Below are positions 1-11,720 of a stretch of 64,000 nt of DNA, piece after piece. A program made the position numbers and the translations under genes. The notes under the pieces are model-generated. The model made no database searches and was not told where the DNA came from. It worked only from the letters and a program-made list of their open reading frames with translations. Source of the DNA: Amborella trichopoda (Eukaryota > Streptophyta > Magnoliopsida > Amborellales > Amborellaceae). The stretch is from the NCBI RefSeq assembly GCF_000471905.2, contig NW_006499973.1, positions 2,437,593-2,501,592 of the forward strand, written 5' to 3'. The first letter of the stretch is position 1. The number at the start of each line of letters is the position of its first letter.

Positions 1-1038
1 ACCCTAAACACGCCCTACAAAAAAAAGGAGAAGAAGAAAATAACAAGCATGGTGTATACCTCAATAAGGGAACTCCATGAGTAAAAATGACGAACGGGCA
101 TGGTCACAAAACTATGAGTAAAAGAATTTCATGAGTAAAAATCAGGCACAGTGAAAGGGCATCGTGAGTAAAAATGGAAGAATAAGGGTGGACATGGCTG
201 AAAGGTCATGAGTAAAAGCCCCAAATAAAAGGAAGGTGGTGAAAACTGTCTCCACAATGCCACTTCCCAAATTCAAGTGAAAATCAGCAAAGGACGCTTG
301 GACCAATAAACGGGTTGATGCAGCGCTTGCCCTGACAAGCGGCTTCAGTCCTCACTCAAAAAGAAAAATCCTTGGTGTCACAATACCAGGACCCAAAAAT
401 ACGAGCTTCAAGGAAAAGATTCCGACAGCCTGAGTCCAGCTCCAAAAAGGACTTGAAAGATAGAAGACTTGCCAAGAAGGCAACACAAGTCTCATGAAGA
501 AGAGCATCATTCTCAATGCCAGAGACGCCCCAAGAAGGCTAAGTTAGCCATGACTTTGGACCTGCTATGTAACAACCTACACAGTCAAGGGTTGGCGTTA
601 TACCCAAAGTTAGTCACCTCGATAAACTAAGGTACCCTACCCGCTAAGGAATAACTGGTGCACGATGCAGATGAGAGTCAACCAAAGGCTCTTCAGCAAA
701 CCATCAAGGAAATCATTCCGAAAACCAAAAAATGCCCCAAGAAGCTTAAGTCAGTCATGACTTTGGACTTGCTATGTAATGACCTGCGCAACAGTGGATA
801 GGGGTTATACCCAGAGCTGGTCACCTCGATAAATTGAGGTACCCTACTTGCCAAGGAACAACTGGTGCACGACACATACGAGCACCGACCAAAGGCTCTT
901 TTGTTGTCTATCTAAAGACAAAGAAACCTAGACCAAATGGGAATAATGCCCTTCGACATGGCACTCAATTGGAAGACAGGCCTAACTCTGATTGATGAGG
1001 TCCATACATAATCCTCAGCTACAGAATCACAAACAGTC
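1..1038 (+). other. 3' untranslated region of plus-oriented Tat-like element E0 (left part)
   Basis: No coding frame is convincing here. Positions 1-330 read as the reverse complement of about 4500-4870 and 40530-40870, which are the 3' regions of Tat copies 1 and 2. Shared phrases include CATGAGTAAAA and GGGCATGGTCAC. The orientation is therefore opposite to copies 1-3. The sequence resumes after copy 1 at 29886 and runs into an LTR at 30124, so this is the pre-insertion target. The homology is visible by eye but diverged. Confidence 0.65.
527..905. repeat. Two-unit tandem repeat, about 204 bp
   Basis: Two consecutive units each contain CATGACTTTGGAC, a CACCTCGATAAA block, a GGTACCCTAC block and an ACTGGTGCACGA block, ending in ACCAAAGGCTCTT. 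The units begin near 527 and 731. They lie in the E0 3' untranslated region and look non-coding. Confidence 0.75.
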
Positions 1039-1043
1039 CACAT
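1039..1043. repeat. Target-site duplication of Tat copy 1 (left), CACAT
   Basis: CACAT lies immediately before the left LTR of copy 1. The same five bases follow its right LTR at 29881-29885. Five-base duplications are usual for Ty3/gypsy integrases. Confidence 0.85.
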
Positions 1044-3569
1044 AGGTTAGGTGCCTCGATTTCGCCCTCCTGATCTAGGTGATCTGGTGGCATGTGTCTC
1101 GGGTTTCTGGTGGACCTGAGATTTGAGATCGTTCTCTCATAACCTTGCTCGAGGGCAAGGGCAGGATTACCAACAATTGAGAGAGGAATTTTAGGTGGGT
1201 TCGGGCTGGTTCACGTGGGCACCCTCTTAAATCACGAAGAAAGTCCCCCCAACTACATGAGCTGGTTCGGAATCACCTCCCTTGACCTATAATTCTCTTA
1301 TTTTTTTGCACCACAATTTTATGGTTAATTTGTAAGACAAATGGGTCGAACGACCCATCCTTGTCTTAGGACAATCAACGTTCACATGAGAAGCGATGAA
1401 GTGCAAGGCTAGACAAAAGATAGAAAAGGAGAGAGCACTTGACAAAGGGGTGAGACTTAGCATGACAGCCGGAAGTCACCGACTCAGAGTTGATGCAAGA
1501 CGGGCATGGTTCATAAAACCAGAACGGCGGCAATACTACTCAAAACTGAGGTCACCGTGGTGATGCTAAACTAAGCCTGCCCTTAGTCAAGCGAGAAGAG
1601 AATGGGGTGGGACGGCGAAGAGAGGGTAGTCTGGGCGTTAATAGGCGTTGCGGTCGACAACACGAGGAGACGGCCCATCCCATGCAGATGGTGCTGACTC
1701 CTGTTGAGGCACACGGTAATCGTTCCTCCTAGGTCGTACGGTGATATGCGCAGGACGTAGGGAGAATGACGATGAGCACCTGACATGTGGAGAAAGTTCA
1801 CGGATGACGATAGTCGTTGCTAGAGCCTCTAGTGGGCAGCGGTAGGTATCGCCATCCATGCTAGACGTACAGCAGAGGAAGATCCCCACGAGTGGGAAAA
1901 AGCTTCGTCGTCTGGGCTCTTCACTGAGACATCACAGTTACGCCTATGAGCAGCGATCGGCAGCACCGTCTATCAACCTCTCTTGGAGAAAGAGACAGAC
2001 GAGAAGCAGAGGGAGAAGACTCGTGCATGACACTGCCACTGCCATGCATGGCCTCTGCGAGGAACTCAGACGAAGTAGAGATGGGAGAGAGAGGAGAAGA
2101 GAGAGAAGAGAAGAAAAGAAAAATAGAAGAAAGAGATGATTTTCCTCAACCCTAGGGGTACCGGTTAGAAGTTTCTCTCACCTCACTCGCTCTCAAACAT
2201 AACACCACAATGGTAAGCAAGAGAAACTTGTGTTAAGTGAAAACTCTCCCTTGTGTGCGTGTCTAACTTCTGTATCCTCTCTATCTTTCTATATCCATCT
2301 ATATCTCTACGTACAATGCTGGTACGTATATATAGAAGTGTGCCCGAAACATGGGTGGATGATCAAAAGTAACCCTAATTGCTGAAAATTTAGCCTAAAT
2401 TGATTTAAAAGAAATTAGAAAATGGGGGGAAAAATGACAGATTTTCCCATTCTTAACCAGTTGTGGAATTTCAGAACAGTCCCAGTGTTGCCCTAGGACT
2501 TGCGTGCTCTTGCATGGCTGATCCGGGGTCGTTCTAATGCCCAATTGATCGTAAGATGGTTGTTTTAATGTTGGGATCGTGTTTTTAGTGCATGATCATG
2601 TGACGTGAACTTTGAGGAGATCTTGAAACTTTGGATCGATAGTGTGTTCGTTCCTTAATGTTTTTCTGTGTTTTCTTCGCTGAATCACACTGAGCATGCC
2701 GCTACGATCACGGGACACCAAACACAACTCGATTCCGTGGTCGAATGAATTCTTTGCAAGTTTACAATTTGGGCCAAAATCAAGGATTCCGACGGCAAAA
2801 TTTGCAGTCTGTTCATCGGCTTCGTGTGCGAAATTCGACCGTTCATCATGTGTGGGGGTAAGAGATGGCCCGAGACCTTACGCCCACAATGGAATTGCTC
2901 TCACATTGATTGGGCTCAAGAGTTGCATGATCTGGCCGCTCGAGCGAGGCGCGATGTAGCTGAATTTTCTGCACTTTCTTCACGGATCAGAAACTAACCT
3001 CTAGCATTTCTTTGTGCTTGGGTATCGTGACGGGGCGTACCACATATCGAATCGCTCATCTTGACTAGACGAACATGCTCGTAAAATTTGAGCACGATCT
3101 GATGTGGAACAGTCAAGATAAAAGTGTCAAAATTCACTGGTCATGGCTGTCCCTTAAATGGTGTAGTGTTGCAGGGTTGCCATACGGGAATAGCGTGCAT
3201 CTTCACCTGTTTCACACTTTTGCCCATAACTTCTTCTTAGAACATCCGTTTGAGATGAAACTTGACCCCTGGGGGTTTTCAACCGTGCTGGATCTAATGG
3301 AAGTGGTACCACAAAAATTTGAGACTTTGAAAATGTAGCTCTAGTTATAAGGGTCCGTTTGAGGATGCTAGAGGCAAATTCTATCGAAACTATTTCTAAG
3401 TCTGCACTACCTTAGACATGTCAGAATCTAATGAAACTTGGTAAGAGACTCTTGAACCTCATGAAGATCTTTGCAAGTTATGGGGCTATTCCGAGACTGT
3501 CGAAATTTCCACTACTTGTTAGGCCTTTATTGAGCGGGGGCCCCATGTTGAAGAAAAAACCTTCTAACA
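1044..3569 (-). repeat. 3' LTR of Tat copy 1
   Basis: The plus-strand left end AGGTTAGGTGCC corresponds to TGGTTAGGTGCC in other copies, with the first base changed. The right end is CTTCTAACA, where other copies have TTCCAACA. The LTR therefore had standard TG and CA ends. It aligns with 16109-16274 plus 27446-29880, with 37063-39700 and with 51486-54122. It contains a GA-rich stretch (about 2085-2140) and a TATA motif for the minus strand at 2327-2334. Confidence 0.88.
2327..2334 (-). promoter_or_regulatory. LTR TATA box (minus strand)
   Basis: TATATATA sits in the minus-strand context CTTCTATATATACGTA. The same context recurs at 28626-28633 and, as TATATA, at 38413-38418. The position inside the LTR, upstream of the GA/CT-rich leader, fits the element's RNA polymerase II promoter. 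Confidence 0.6.
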
Positions 3570-4019
3570 GAATACCTCACTGAATATTGTGCTTTGATAG
3601 ACTTGATAAGTGCAATCATTCAGGAATTTTGAGGATCTTTTCAAAGTCCGCATCCTCAAGAGACTCTTTGTGGTTCTAGAGCATGAGGCCTTTGTCAGGA
3701 CCTCCTCGTACAGAACCGGGCCTTTTTTAGAGGCCAAATGCTACGAACCTTCACTCAATGTTGTTTTCTACTACACTAGTTTTGCCTTTGATGGTCAAGG
3801 TATCTCTTGTAGGTACCGTCTAGCGGGTTCCAGTCAGGGGCTTCTGACCCACCCGAAAGTCTGGTCCCATGTCAGCTAGGGGGTTTGGCAAAGACGTACC
3901 CTGAAGCCTATGGAAACCCTAGCCTTGTCAGTTTCTTGCCTTCACAATGGTTCTTAGCACTTCTGGATGGATATTTTTATCATCGTCCTCACCCTCAAGG
4001 ACTCTTGTTGTTACTGAAC

Positions 4020-4500
4020 TGGGGAGATCTTATGAGGCTCTCACTCCCTGATGAGACATGAAAACTGGGAAGATCTTGTGCGGCCCTCACTCCCAGAAAA
4101 GCCTCGAAACTGGGGAGATCTTATGAGGCTCTCACTATCGAACGAGCCTTGAAACTTGGGAGATCTTGTGTGCTCTCACTCTTGGATGAGCCTAAAAACT
4201 GGGGAGATCTTGTGTTCTCTCACTACCGGATGAGCCTAGAAACTGGGGAGATCTTGTGTGCTCTCACTCCCGGATGAGCTTGGAAACTGGGGACATCTTG
4301 TGTGCTCTCACTCGCGGATGAGCCTGGAAACTGGGGAGATCTTGTGTGCTCTCACTCCTGGATGAGCCTGGAAACTAGAGAGATCATGTGTGCTCTCACT
4401 CCCAGATAAGCCTGGAAACTGGGGAGATCTTATGTAGATATCACTCCCGGGGGAGAACTTGTGAGGCTCTCATTCCCAAGTGAGCCTTGAAACTAGGGTG
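4020..4500. repeat. 44-bp tandem array, about 11 units
   Basis: Successive units start with GGGAGATCTTGTG, continue with TGCTCTCACTC and GGATGAGCC, and end with TGGAAACTG. I count about eleven units, the outer ones more diverged and one shortened. Copy 2 has the same array with about nine units at 40120-40530. Confidence 0.9.
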
Positions 4501-5399
4501 CCGACTCAGGCTGTGAATGTACCTCAACCTGCTTTGTCGGTCCAAGCGTCGTTTTGTGGGTTTTCACTTGACTAGGGGTAATGGCGTCGTGAAGATGGTT
4601 TTTGCCAACTTTTGTTATTTATGGGCTCTATTACCCATGACCTTGCGATCATGTCCACCCTTTTCATCCGCTTTTACCCATGGTGCCCCTTTGAGGTTTT
4701 CACCATGCTTAGGTTTTTTTTCCCATAGAACTCTCTTACACATGGTTTCGTGACCATGCCCGTCCATAATTTCTACTCATGGTGCTCTCTTGTGAGGTGT
4801 ACACCGAGCCCGTTTTTGATGTGAAGGCATGTTTAGGGTCATGCCTACGAGAACTGTGCGAAGCCTTTTAACGTCATGTGGCCAAGACATGCATTATAGT
4901 TTTAAGTCATACAGTTGGACCGTGCAGTTCACAGAATGGCAGTCTGAAAAGACTACAAAGTGAGTCTAGTGATGACTTTGACTCACTTGGGAAGATGACC
5001 TGGAGTTTCCTGGAGAGAGTTGATGATGAGTGAGTGAATGGTATTCACCCACTAACTAGGTGGCAAGATGGCTCGTCGTTTCGTGAGCATGGGTGAAACT
5101 CACTGGGGGATTAGTGAAAAGTGGTGAAAGTGGTACGTGCATGCGAATGGGCTGACTAGGGAAGGCGTGCGTGAAGATGCACACAAAGGACATTGTGCAT
5201 ACGTAGGCTCCCTAGTGAGGCAATGACAGTGATTTGTGTGCACAAACGGGTCGGTTGGCGAGGACATGCGTGATAATACACGTAAAGGGAGGTGTGCGCA
5301 CATACGGGGCACCTTTAAAGTCATGTCTCCTGGACCTGGGCGAAGCAATTTAACATCATGCTCGCAGGACGTGCACTATGGTTTAAGGTCATATAGCTT

Positions 5400-6310
5400 G
5401 GACTGTGGTTATGCAGTTTAAAGTCATGCAACTAAGACAATGAAGTTTGTGGTTGTGAAACTGGACCTCCTCTATAGTCTTTGGTCATATAGTTTGGACC
5501 ATGGCTATGTAGTTTAAGGTCATGCAGCATGGACCATGTACGAGTTGCCATGTCAGTAGGGTTGCATGGGGGTAGGTATGTGGATAGCAATCTGACACCT
5601 TGGGGATAAAGATGGTTAAGGCTATACACATGAAGAGATGTAGAGAAGAGTGGTGACCCTACGAGGAGTAGTGTGTGGGAGAGGCTTCACTAGAGATTAA
5701 GAAGACCAATGTGATTCCACGAGGATGATGAATATCGATGAGAATGGAACTCTGACAGGCATGAGCACAGATGAACCCAACCATGGGTTGAAGGAAAGAT
5801 GGCTCTAGTTCTCTGGAGCTGATGAGGTTAGTATGCCTGTTGCATACATCTAACTCCGCTGGGGGTGTACTTGGAGCCAGATGTATGGGCCATTTGCTGG
5901 CTGTGCATTACAGTTTTAGGGTCTTGTAGCTTGGACCATGGCTGTGTAGTTTAAATTCATACAGCTAGGACCATGCAGTTTGTGGTCGTGCAACTAGACT
6001 AGGGTCATATAGTTTGGACCATGGTGCTAAGCCTTTTAACGTCATGCGGCCAAGATGTGCACTATGGTTTAAGTTCACATAGCTGGACCATGGTCATAAA
6101 TTTAAATTCATGTGACAAGGACTTTGCAATTTGAGGTCGTGCAACAAGACCTCCGTCATAGTTTAAGGTCATATAGTTTTGACCATGGTCGTACAATTTT
6201 GGGTCACGAGACAAGGATTATGGTTGTGCAGTTTAGGGTCATGCAGCATGGACCATAGCTTTACAGTTTAAATTCATACAGCTAGGACTGTGGCAGTGCA
6301 GTTTAAGGTT
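5400..6310. repeat. Degenerate array of about 30-bp phrases
   Basis: The phrases GTTTAAGGTCATGCAG, CATGGACCATG and GGTCATATAGTTTGGACC recur many times in irregular order. The same irregular array is in copy 2 at 41360-42560. It appears non-coding and may have grown by slippage or unequal exchange. Confidence 0.75.
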
Positions 6311-6826
6311 GTGCAGCGCAGACCGTGCAGTTGTGAGAGAAGCGACTCCATGGGGAATAGAGTCATCACCAGAGGCCGGGCTCGTTGAGGAGCGAGATTT
6401 TGGTGCAGGGAATGAACTTCCTGAGAATTTCGGATGCTAATCCTAAGGGGAGTGCCGAGGCATGCGCATGGCACTAAGTGTGGAATGGTCCATGCATAAG
6501 TAAGCTTAGGCGATGCGTTAAGTTCCTGGGCAAAGCACGCGTGGTGATAACTCTTTGATGAGGCACACAATAACAGCCTCTGGATGAGACATGCTGGGTA
6601 AAGGTCTTTTTGGGCCTCGTGATCATGCTCCCTTGAAGGAAGCAAGCAAAAATAATCCCCTGGGCGAAGTGCTTGACGAGGCACGCGACGTAAGTCTTAG
6701 CAGGGCATGTGAGGATTGCTTTGGGTCTCGGGCTTGGCCCCTACCCGGCCCAATCTTATCGTCCTCAAGAGCTGGGGATTGGAGTGTCATTCTGAGTTTG
6801 TCGGGGTAGTCTTCGGTATTGCGGGG

Positions 6827-6834
6827 TATAAAAG
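6827..6834 (+). promoter_or_regulatory. Antisense TATA box in 3' region, copy 1
   Basis: TATAAAAG lies in the GC-rich context GGGGTATAAAAGGGGG on the strand opposite to gag-pol. It is followed by CACTTCACTATTTTATCGAA and then GGGTAAAAAC. Copy 2 (43060) and copy 3 (55677) keep the same arrangement. An AATAAA lies about 1.5 kb downstream. It probably drives an antisense transcript; additional antisense ORFs are known from some Tat elements such as Grande. Confidence 0.6.
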
Positions 6835-8358
6835 GGGGAGAGACCGCACTTCACTATTTTATCGAAGGGTAAAAACAATCGAAGGGTTTTTTAGAGAGAG
6901 AGGGAGGTAAAGCTTCTGGCGCAGGTTTTCTGGTGGGCCCTTCCCAGCTAAAACTTGTAGAGACAGGCCCTTAGAAGGTTTTTCTGATGAGTTTTAGGAG
7001 GTGTGAAGCTTCGCAGTGTGTTTGTGAACCTTTTCCTGTAGGAATCGAAGCTTTTCGAGCAAAGAAGAGGGCTTCACAGGGCCTTAGCAGATTTGAGAAA
7101 GGTGTCCTGTCGAAGTTTGAGTACTCCTTCGATCATTTTGCTGCGGAAGGGGAGGTCGCAGAGAATTTAGAGGGCTCTATCAGTCCTTTGGTTGTTGGAG
7201 ATGAAGGAGCAGGGGCTGCATTGAGTTCATCGGACACTTAGCGGAGTTCTGGTGAGCTCTGGTGAACTGCTGCAGTGGGAAAGAAGGGTGAAGGGCAGTC
7301 TACAGAATCACAAGGACTTAGGGGAACTTCTAGCGGTTTTTCGCTAAGTTCAGTAGCAAGTAGGAGGCTGGAAGGGTTTTCCCAGGTTTTCCATGATATT
7401 TCCATTCATTGGAAAAGGGAAAAGAACAAGGGCAGATGGGGGTTTCCTAATGATGGAGCAGTCCTTTCTTTTAGTGCCCATAGGGGAAAGAACAGGGCCA
7501 AGCAAGGATTCTCGGCAGTCAGAGGTGCATTTTCTGACGAAAACCTGGAAGATTGTAGGGAACATGAAAGGTTGCAGAAAGGTGGACCGTCGTCGAGGGG
7601 TGACTGTTGGGGAAACCGAAGACGCATAGAAGTCAATCCCCCCAGAAATTGAGAACAGTGGGAACCGAGGTGCTTCAAAGTCACGCATGCCATTAAGTCG
7701 CATGCAGTGCCACGTTTGCACGTTCTTAGGTCGCACATGGCGATAGCCATGCTTAGGGTCATGAAGTTCACGGCGATAGTGCTGCGCAGCGTTAACCTAC
7801 CCGTGGTGATGATAGATGTGACATTGTGTTGCGCACGACGATGACCTCTGACGGCAATGTCTTGTGGGGGTCAAGAGTGATGGCAGATAGAGAGGCCTTG
7901 TCGTCTAGGTGTGTTGGGAGCCAAGTCCTCCAGCACAACAGTGAGGTCCATATTGTTCTGTGGAAGGGCGTTCACTATGAACGGGCTACGCTCTCCATCA
8001 TAGGCCAGTTCCATGCCAGAGAAGTCTGCCTTGTATATTTGCTCGTCAGATGAATTGCAGCTGACTCAAAAGTGGTTGGATTTTTCTTTTCCCATGTAAC
8101 CATCCTCCTTGGTGGGACTGAGGCTAACTTTTCTATGCTGTTTTTTCACTTCTTCATGGGGAAGCATTTCTTGGGTGGCTTTGCTTCTTCTGGTCGAGGA
8201 GGGAGCTTATCTTGGCTTGTAACTGCCCACTTATCCTCATATGCAAGAGCAACGCCGCTGGATTGGGTTTGTAATTGTCATCCTATCCTCAGATGTAGGA
8301 ACTTTGTAACTTCCCTGATAATGGGCTTTCGGTTGTAACTTGTAACTTTTTCTGATGC

Positions 8359-8364
8359 AATAAA
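8359..8364 (+). terminator. Antisense poly(A) signal, copy 1
   Basis: AATAAA on the plus strand lies between the antisense TATA box and the integrase end, preceded by T-rich sequence. Copy 3 has AATAAA at the equivalent place (57452). Copy 2 has lost this segment by deletion. Confidence 0.45.
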
Positions 8365-8454
8365 AGAAATGAATTTCCTTTGAATTGGCTTGATGCTTCT
8401 CCTCTTCATTTCTACCTTTTTATTGCACTCACCACACTTTATGGCCATGTTAGG

Positions 8455-9640
8455 TATAATACTTCTTTAGATACCCCCCGTTGATAGGGGCCATCACCTC
8501 TTCGCCATCTAATTTTGCTAGTAAATAGGCCCCATTCGGTGTAACCTTCTTGACTACGAATGGGCCCTCCTACTTAGGCTCAAAATTTCCTTTGTGACGC
8601 CCATGCATGACGATTGGTCTCTTGACCGCTAGGACTTAGTCCCCATGGGCCAATGAACGAACCTTGACAGACTTGTCAAAGGCTCTTTCCATTCTTCCTT
8701 TATTGAGCTCAAGGTTTTGTTGGCCCTCCAGTCTCTTTTCATCAAGGGCATCTAGCTTTTGGTAACGGAGCCTGACCCTCTTGTCCTTAGTTAGTCCCTG
8801 ATGTATAGCAACGCAGAGTGAGAGTATTTGAATTTCGAGGGGTAGTGCGATAGGCCAATAGAGCCTCAGGCAGCTTCTCGTGCCAGTTTTTCTTTGACTT
8901 TGACACCGCCTTCCGGAGCACCCCGCACAAAGACTTGTTGAAAGCCTCAGCTAACTCATTGGCTCGAGGGTAGTACATAGTCGAGTACTTCCCGTCAAAG
9001 CTGAACTGGGTGGCTAGGCGATCGACATGCTGGCTCCTGAACAAAGTTAGCCACAAATCGGTATATGATGTGGTGCCACACAAAGTTAGCCACAAATCCC
9101 TGGAACCTATTAAAGAGGGATTGCCTCAGCCCACTTGGAAAAATAGTCTGTTGCTGCTAGGATGAAGGCATGACCCAAGGCAGAAGGAGGGTCAATGGGT
9201 CCTACAATGTCCATACCCCACTAGGAAAAGGGTCATGATGTCACCGTAGGGTGGAGAGGTTCTGGAGGGTGATGAATGAGGCTTGAGTGGATTTGACACA
9301 CTTGACATCTTTTGGCATAGTTTTGGGCGTCAGCTACCCTGGAAAGAAGTAATAGCCAAGCCTGCGTATGCGCTTATAGAGCTTGGGGTCTGACTGATGC
9401 AGCCCGCAAATGCTCGAGTGTACTTCTTTAAGTACTTTGCTTGCCTCATCGATGCATCTGAGGAGGATTCCATCAAATGACCAACAAAAGAGGACATCTC
9501 CATTGAGAAGGGTATACTTGGTGGACATTTGTCGTATGTCAATACGCTCTGCTCAATCTTGGGGTAGCCTTCCATGCTTTACGAAGTTCATGATAGGCTC
9601 CCTCTAGTCTTCTATTTGTTCAACCTCATCACATATCGAG
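8455..9640 (-). pseudogene. Integrase, Tat copy 1 (broken)
   Basis: Read from 9640 downward. The zinc-binding part shows EVHSSICGLHQ (two His) near 9400. The core follows with PRANELAEAFNKSLCGVL around 8930, which holds the catalytic Glu, and ends in LPEALLAYRTTPRN. The C-terminal part reaches about 8455. The segment with the second catalytic Asp (FDNGPQF in copy 2) is missing and replaced by a 19-bp copy of nearby sequence at 9041-9059. Several stops and frameshifts add to this, so the enzyme cannot be active. It is the 3'-most pol domain, as usual for Ty3/gypsy. Confidence 0.85.
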
Positions 9641-9756
9641 TCGAAGAATTCGGGCTCTTGCCCCCTAGCCTTGGCTTCTTTTCCTTGGGAAATTTCCTGC
9701 TCTACCTTGATGACATCCCTGGCCACAAGGAGTGCCCCAAATTGGTAAGGCTGGCA

Positions 9757-10800
9757 TTAAGGGAAGACGTCCCTCTCGTCATCGGCATCAACTTCAGTTC
9801 TCAAGTCAACGTGCCTCCATTCAGTTACCCAGACTGGAGTAGGTCCTGATGAAGACAGTTCAATGGTGGGGCCAAGCTTCAAGAGCTCGTCAGCCTGAGA
9901 GTTTAGCCATCTAAGGATGTGACTCAAGGAGAAATCATCGAACTGGGCCATATAAGTTTTGGTCGTGTCAAGATAAGGCTTGAGAGTGTCCTTCCTTACG
10001 TCATAAATTCCATAAGTTGCCGGATGTCCAGCTCAGAGTCACCGAAGATGTTCAGCTACTCCAGGTCTAGCTCTTGGGCGATCTAGAGTCCAATTATGAG
10101 GGCTTGATACTCAACCTCATTATGAGAAAACACCTCTGTGAGTGAGAAGGACAGAGGAATCATCCCTCCATCGGGGGTCAGGAATACAACTTCGTTGCCC
10201 GCTCTATCAGACTGGAAGGCTCCATCAAAGTACATCTCCCATAGTTGAGTTAATACCATGCAGAAGACTTCTTCATTCGGGAGATCACTTGACAGGGGAG
10301 ATTCTGAGGGGACTGGGTGGGCCGCAAGGATGTCTGTTAGGGCTTGCCCATTAACTGCCTTTTGTGGTACATACGTGATGTCGAACTCCATCAGCAATAA
10401 TGCCCACTTGGCCAAACGTCCTGATAAGCATGGCCGTGTCATAAGGAACTTGATCGGGTCTGCCTTGGAAATCAACCTGACCTCATGGCCGAGCAAGTAG
10501 TGGCAGAGCTTCTGTACCGCAAAGATTAGGGCCAAACACATCTTTTCAATGGTAGGGGAGTTCTTCTCTTCCCCTTGCATTCTGTGGCAAAGATAAGGGA
10601 GCGTTGTCTCCTTCCCTCCATCATTGTTCTGCACCAGGAGTGCCCCGAGTGACTCTTCAAGGGTGGTCACATATAGGACGAGGGGTCTTCCCAACACTGC
10701 CGTCGAGAGTATTGGTGGATTCAACCGGTACTACTTGATGTCCTCAAGAGTAGCTTGGCATGCTTCATCCCATATAAGGGAGTGTCCTTCTTCAAGAGGT
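9757..10800 (-). pseudogene. RNase H and second (archaeal-type) RNase H, Tat copy 1
   Basis: The first RNase H (about 10345-10724) includes LGALLVQNND, CLALIFAVQKLCHYLLGHEV, a KWALLLMEFDITYVPQK segment and QALTDILAAH. A second domain follows with MYFDGAFQ, SHNEVEYQAL, a degenerate GDSEL and NSQADELLKLG at about 9880-10230. These match the catalytic pattern D, E, D, D of RNase HI. Two consecutive RNase H domains are the hallmark of the Tat branch of plant Ty3/gypsy. The long open stretch 10083-10724 spans both. Stops break the rest. Confidence 0.85.
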
Positions 10801-11720
10801 GTGAAAAGGGTCTGCATCACCCAAAAAGGTTCGAAATGAACGTTCAAATTTAGGCGAGTTGTCCTTAGAGAGACCGCAATTCATGGAGGGTTGTAGGCAA
10901 TGACATGTCCTGAATTGCCTTGATTTTGACAAGCTTGATCTCAAGTACCCGGTACCTCACAATGAACCCTAAGAATTTTTCGGACCATACATCAAAGGCG
11001 CATATCAAGGGGTTCATCTTGAGTTGGTGATGTCACAACCACTCAAACACCTTTTTAAGGTCTTGCATATGCGTGGCTTTTGTTTCAGACCTTACCACCA
11101 AGTCATCCACATAGCACTCGACCTCCTTGTGAATCATGTCTTTGAAGATGGTTGTTATGGCATGCTGGTACGTGGCACTGGTATTCTTTAGCCCAAAAGC
11201 ATCTCAGTGTAACAGAAGACACCCTTTGGAGTGAAGAATGGCTTGGCCTCCTCATCCTCTGATGCCATCCTGATTTGATTGTAACTAGAATAGTCATCCA
11301 TAAAAGAGAAGATCAGACAATGGGCCATGGAGTTAACCAATATCTCGGTGAATGGAAAAGGGTCATTCTTAGGGCAAGTAGTGTTCAAGTCACGAAAGTC
11401 GATACAGACCCGAATTTTGCCATTCTTTTTCTTGACTAGGACGAAGTTCGTGAACCATCTTGGGTATTTGACTTCGCGTATGAATCCATGCTTGCCTGAG
11501 CTTGTTCACCTCGGTGTCAATCTGCATCTCGAGGTCAGGCCTAAACCTCTTGGATTTCTATTTCATGAGTTTCATGGCACGATCGATGCCGAGGCTGTGA
11601 ATAATAATCTAAGGGTCTAGACCGGGCATCTCATAGTAATGTCAGGCGAAGACATCCCGATTTGCTCGGAGGAGGGATACATAACTTTCTTTTTCTTCAA
11701 GAGACATCTTCACTGAGATG
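10800..11720 (-). pseudogene. Reverse transcriptase, Tat copy 1 (broken)
   Basis: The catalytic box CYVDDLVVKSE is readable at about 11085-11118. Upstream, LNTTCPKND and FSFMDDYSSYNQIRMASED match the fingers and palm of Ty3/gypsy reverse transcriptases. Stops interrupt nearly every segment, and a frameshift falls before FGLKN. It lies directly upstream of RNase H in the minus reading, as in a Pol polyprotein. Copies 2 and 3 give cleaner versions. Confidence 0.85.

Larger units (their letters stand above)
3570..8454 (-). other. Long 3' untranslated region of Tat copy 1
   Basis: This stretch lies between the integrase end and the 3' LTR. It matches 39701-43828 in copy 2 over its length, and its distal part matches 55245-57520 in copy 3. 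It holds a 44-bp tandem array (4020-4500), a degenerate array with GTTTAAGGTCATGCAG and GGACCATG phrases (5400-6310), and an opposite-strand TATA and poly(A) pair (6827, 8359). I see no protein I recognise on either strand. The short open frames here are not conserved as proteins between copies. Confidence 0.75.

Noticed and set aside
4020..4500. Regular array that could be mistaken for a CRISPR
   Set aside because: Units are directly adjacent without unique spacers, and the context is a plant retrotransposon.
6987..7652. Plus-strand frames downstream of the antisense TATA box as a captured host gene
   Set aside because: They are in the right place for an antisense ORF, but the protein is not conserved in copies 2 and 3 and matches no family I know. 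Kept only as a transcription-unit finding.
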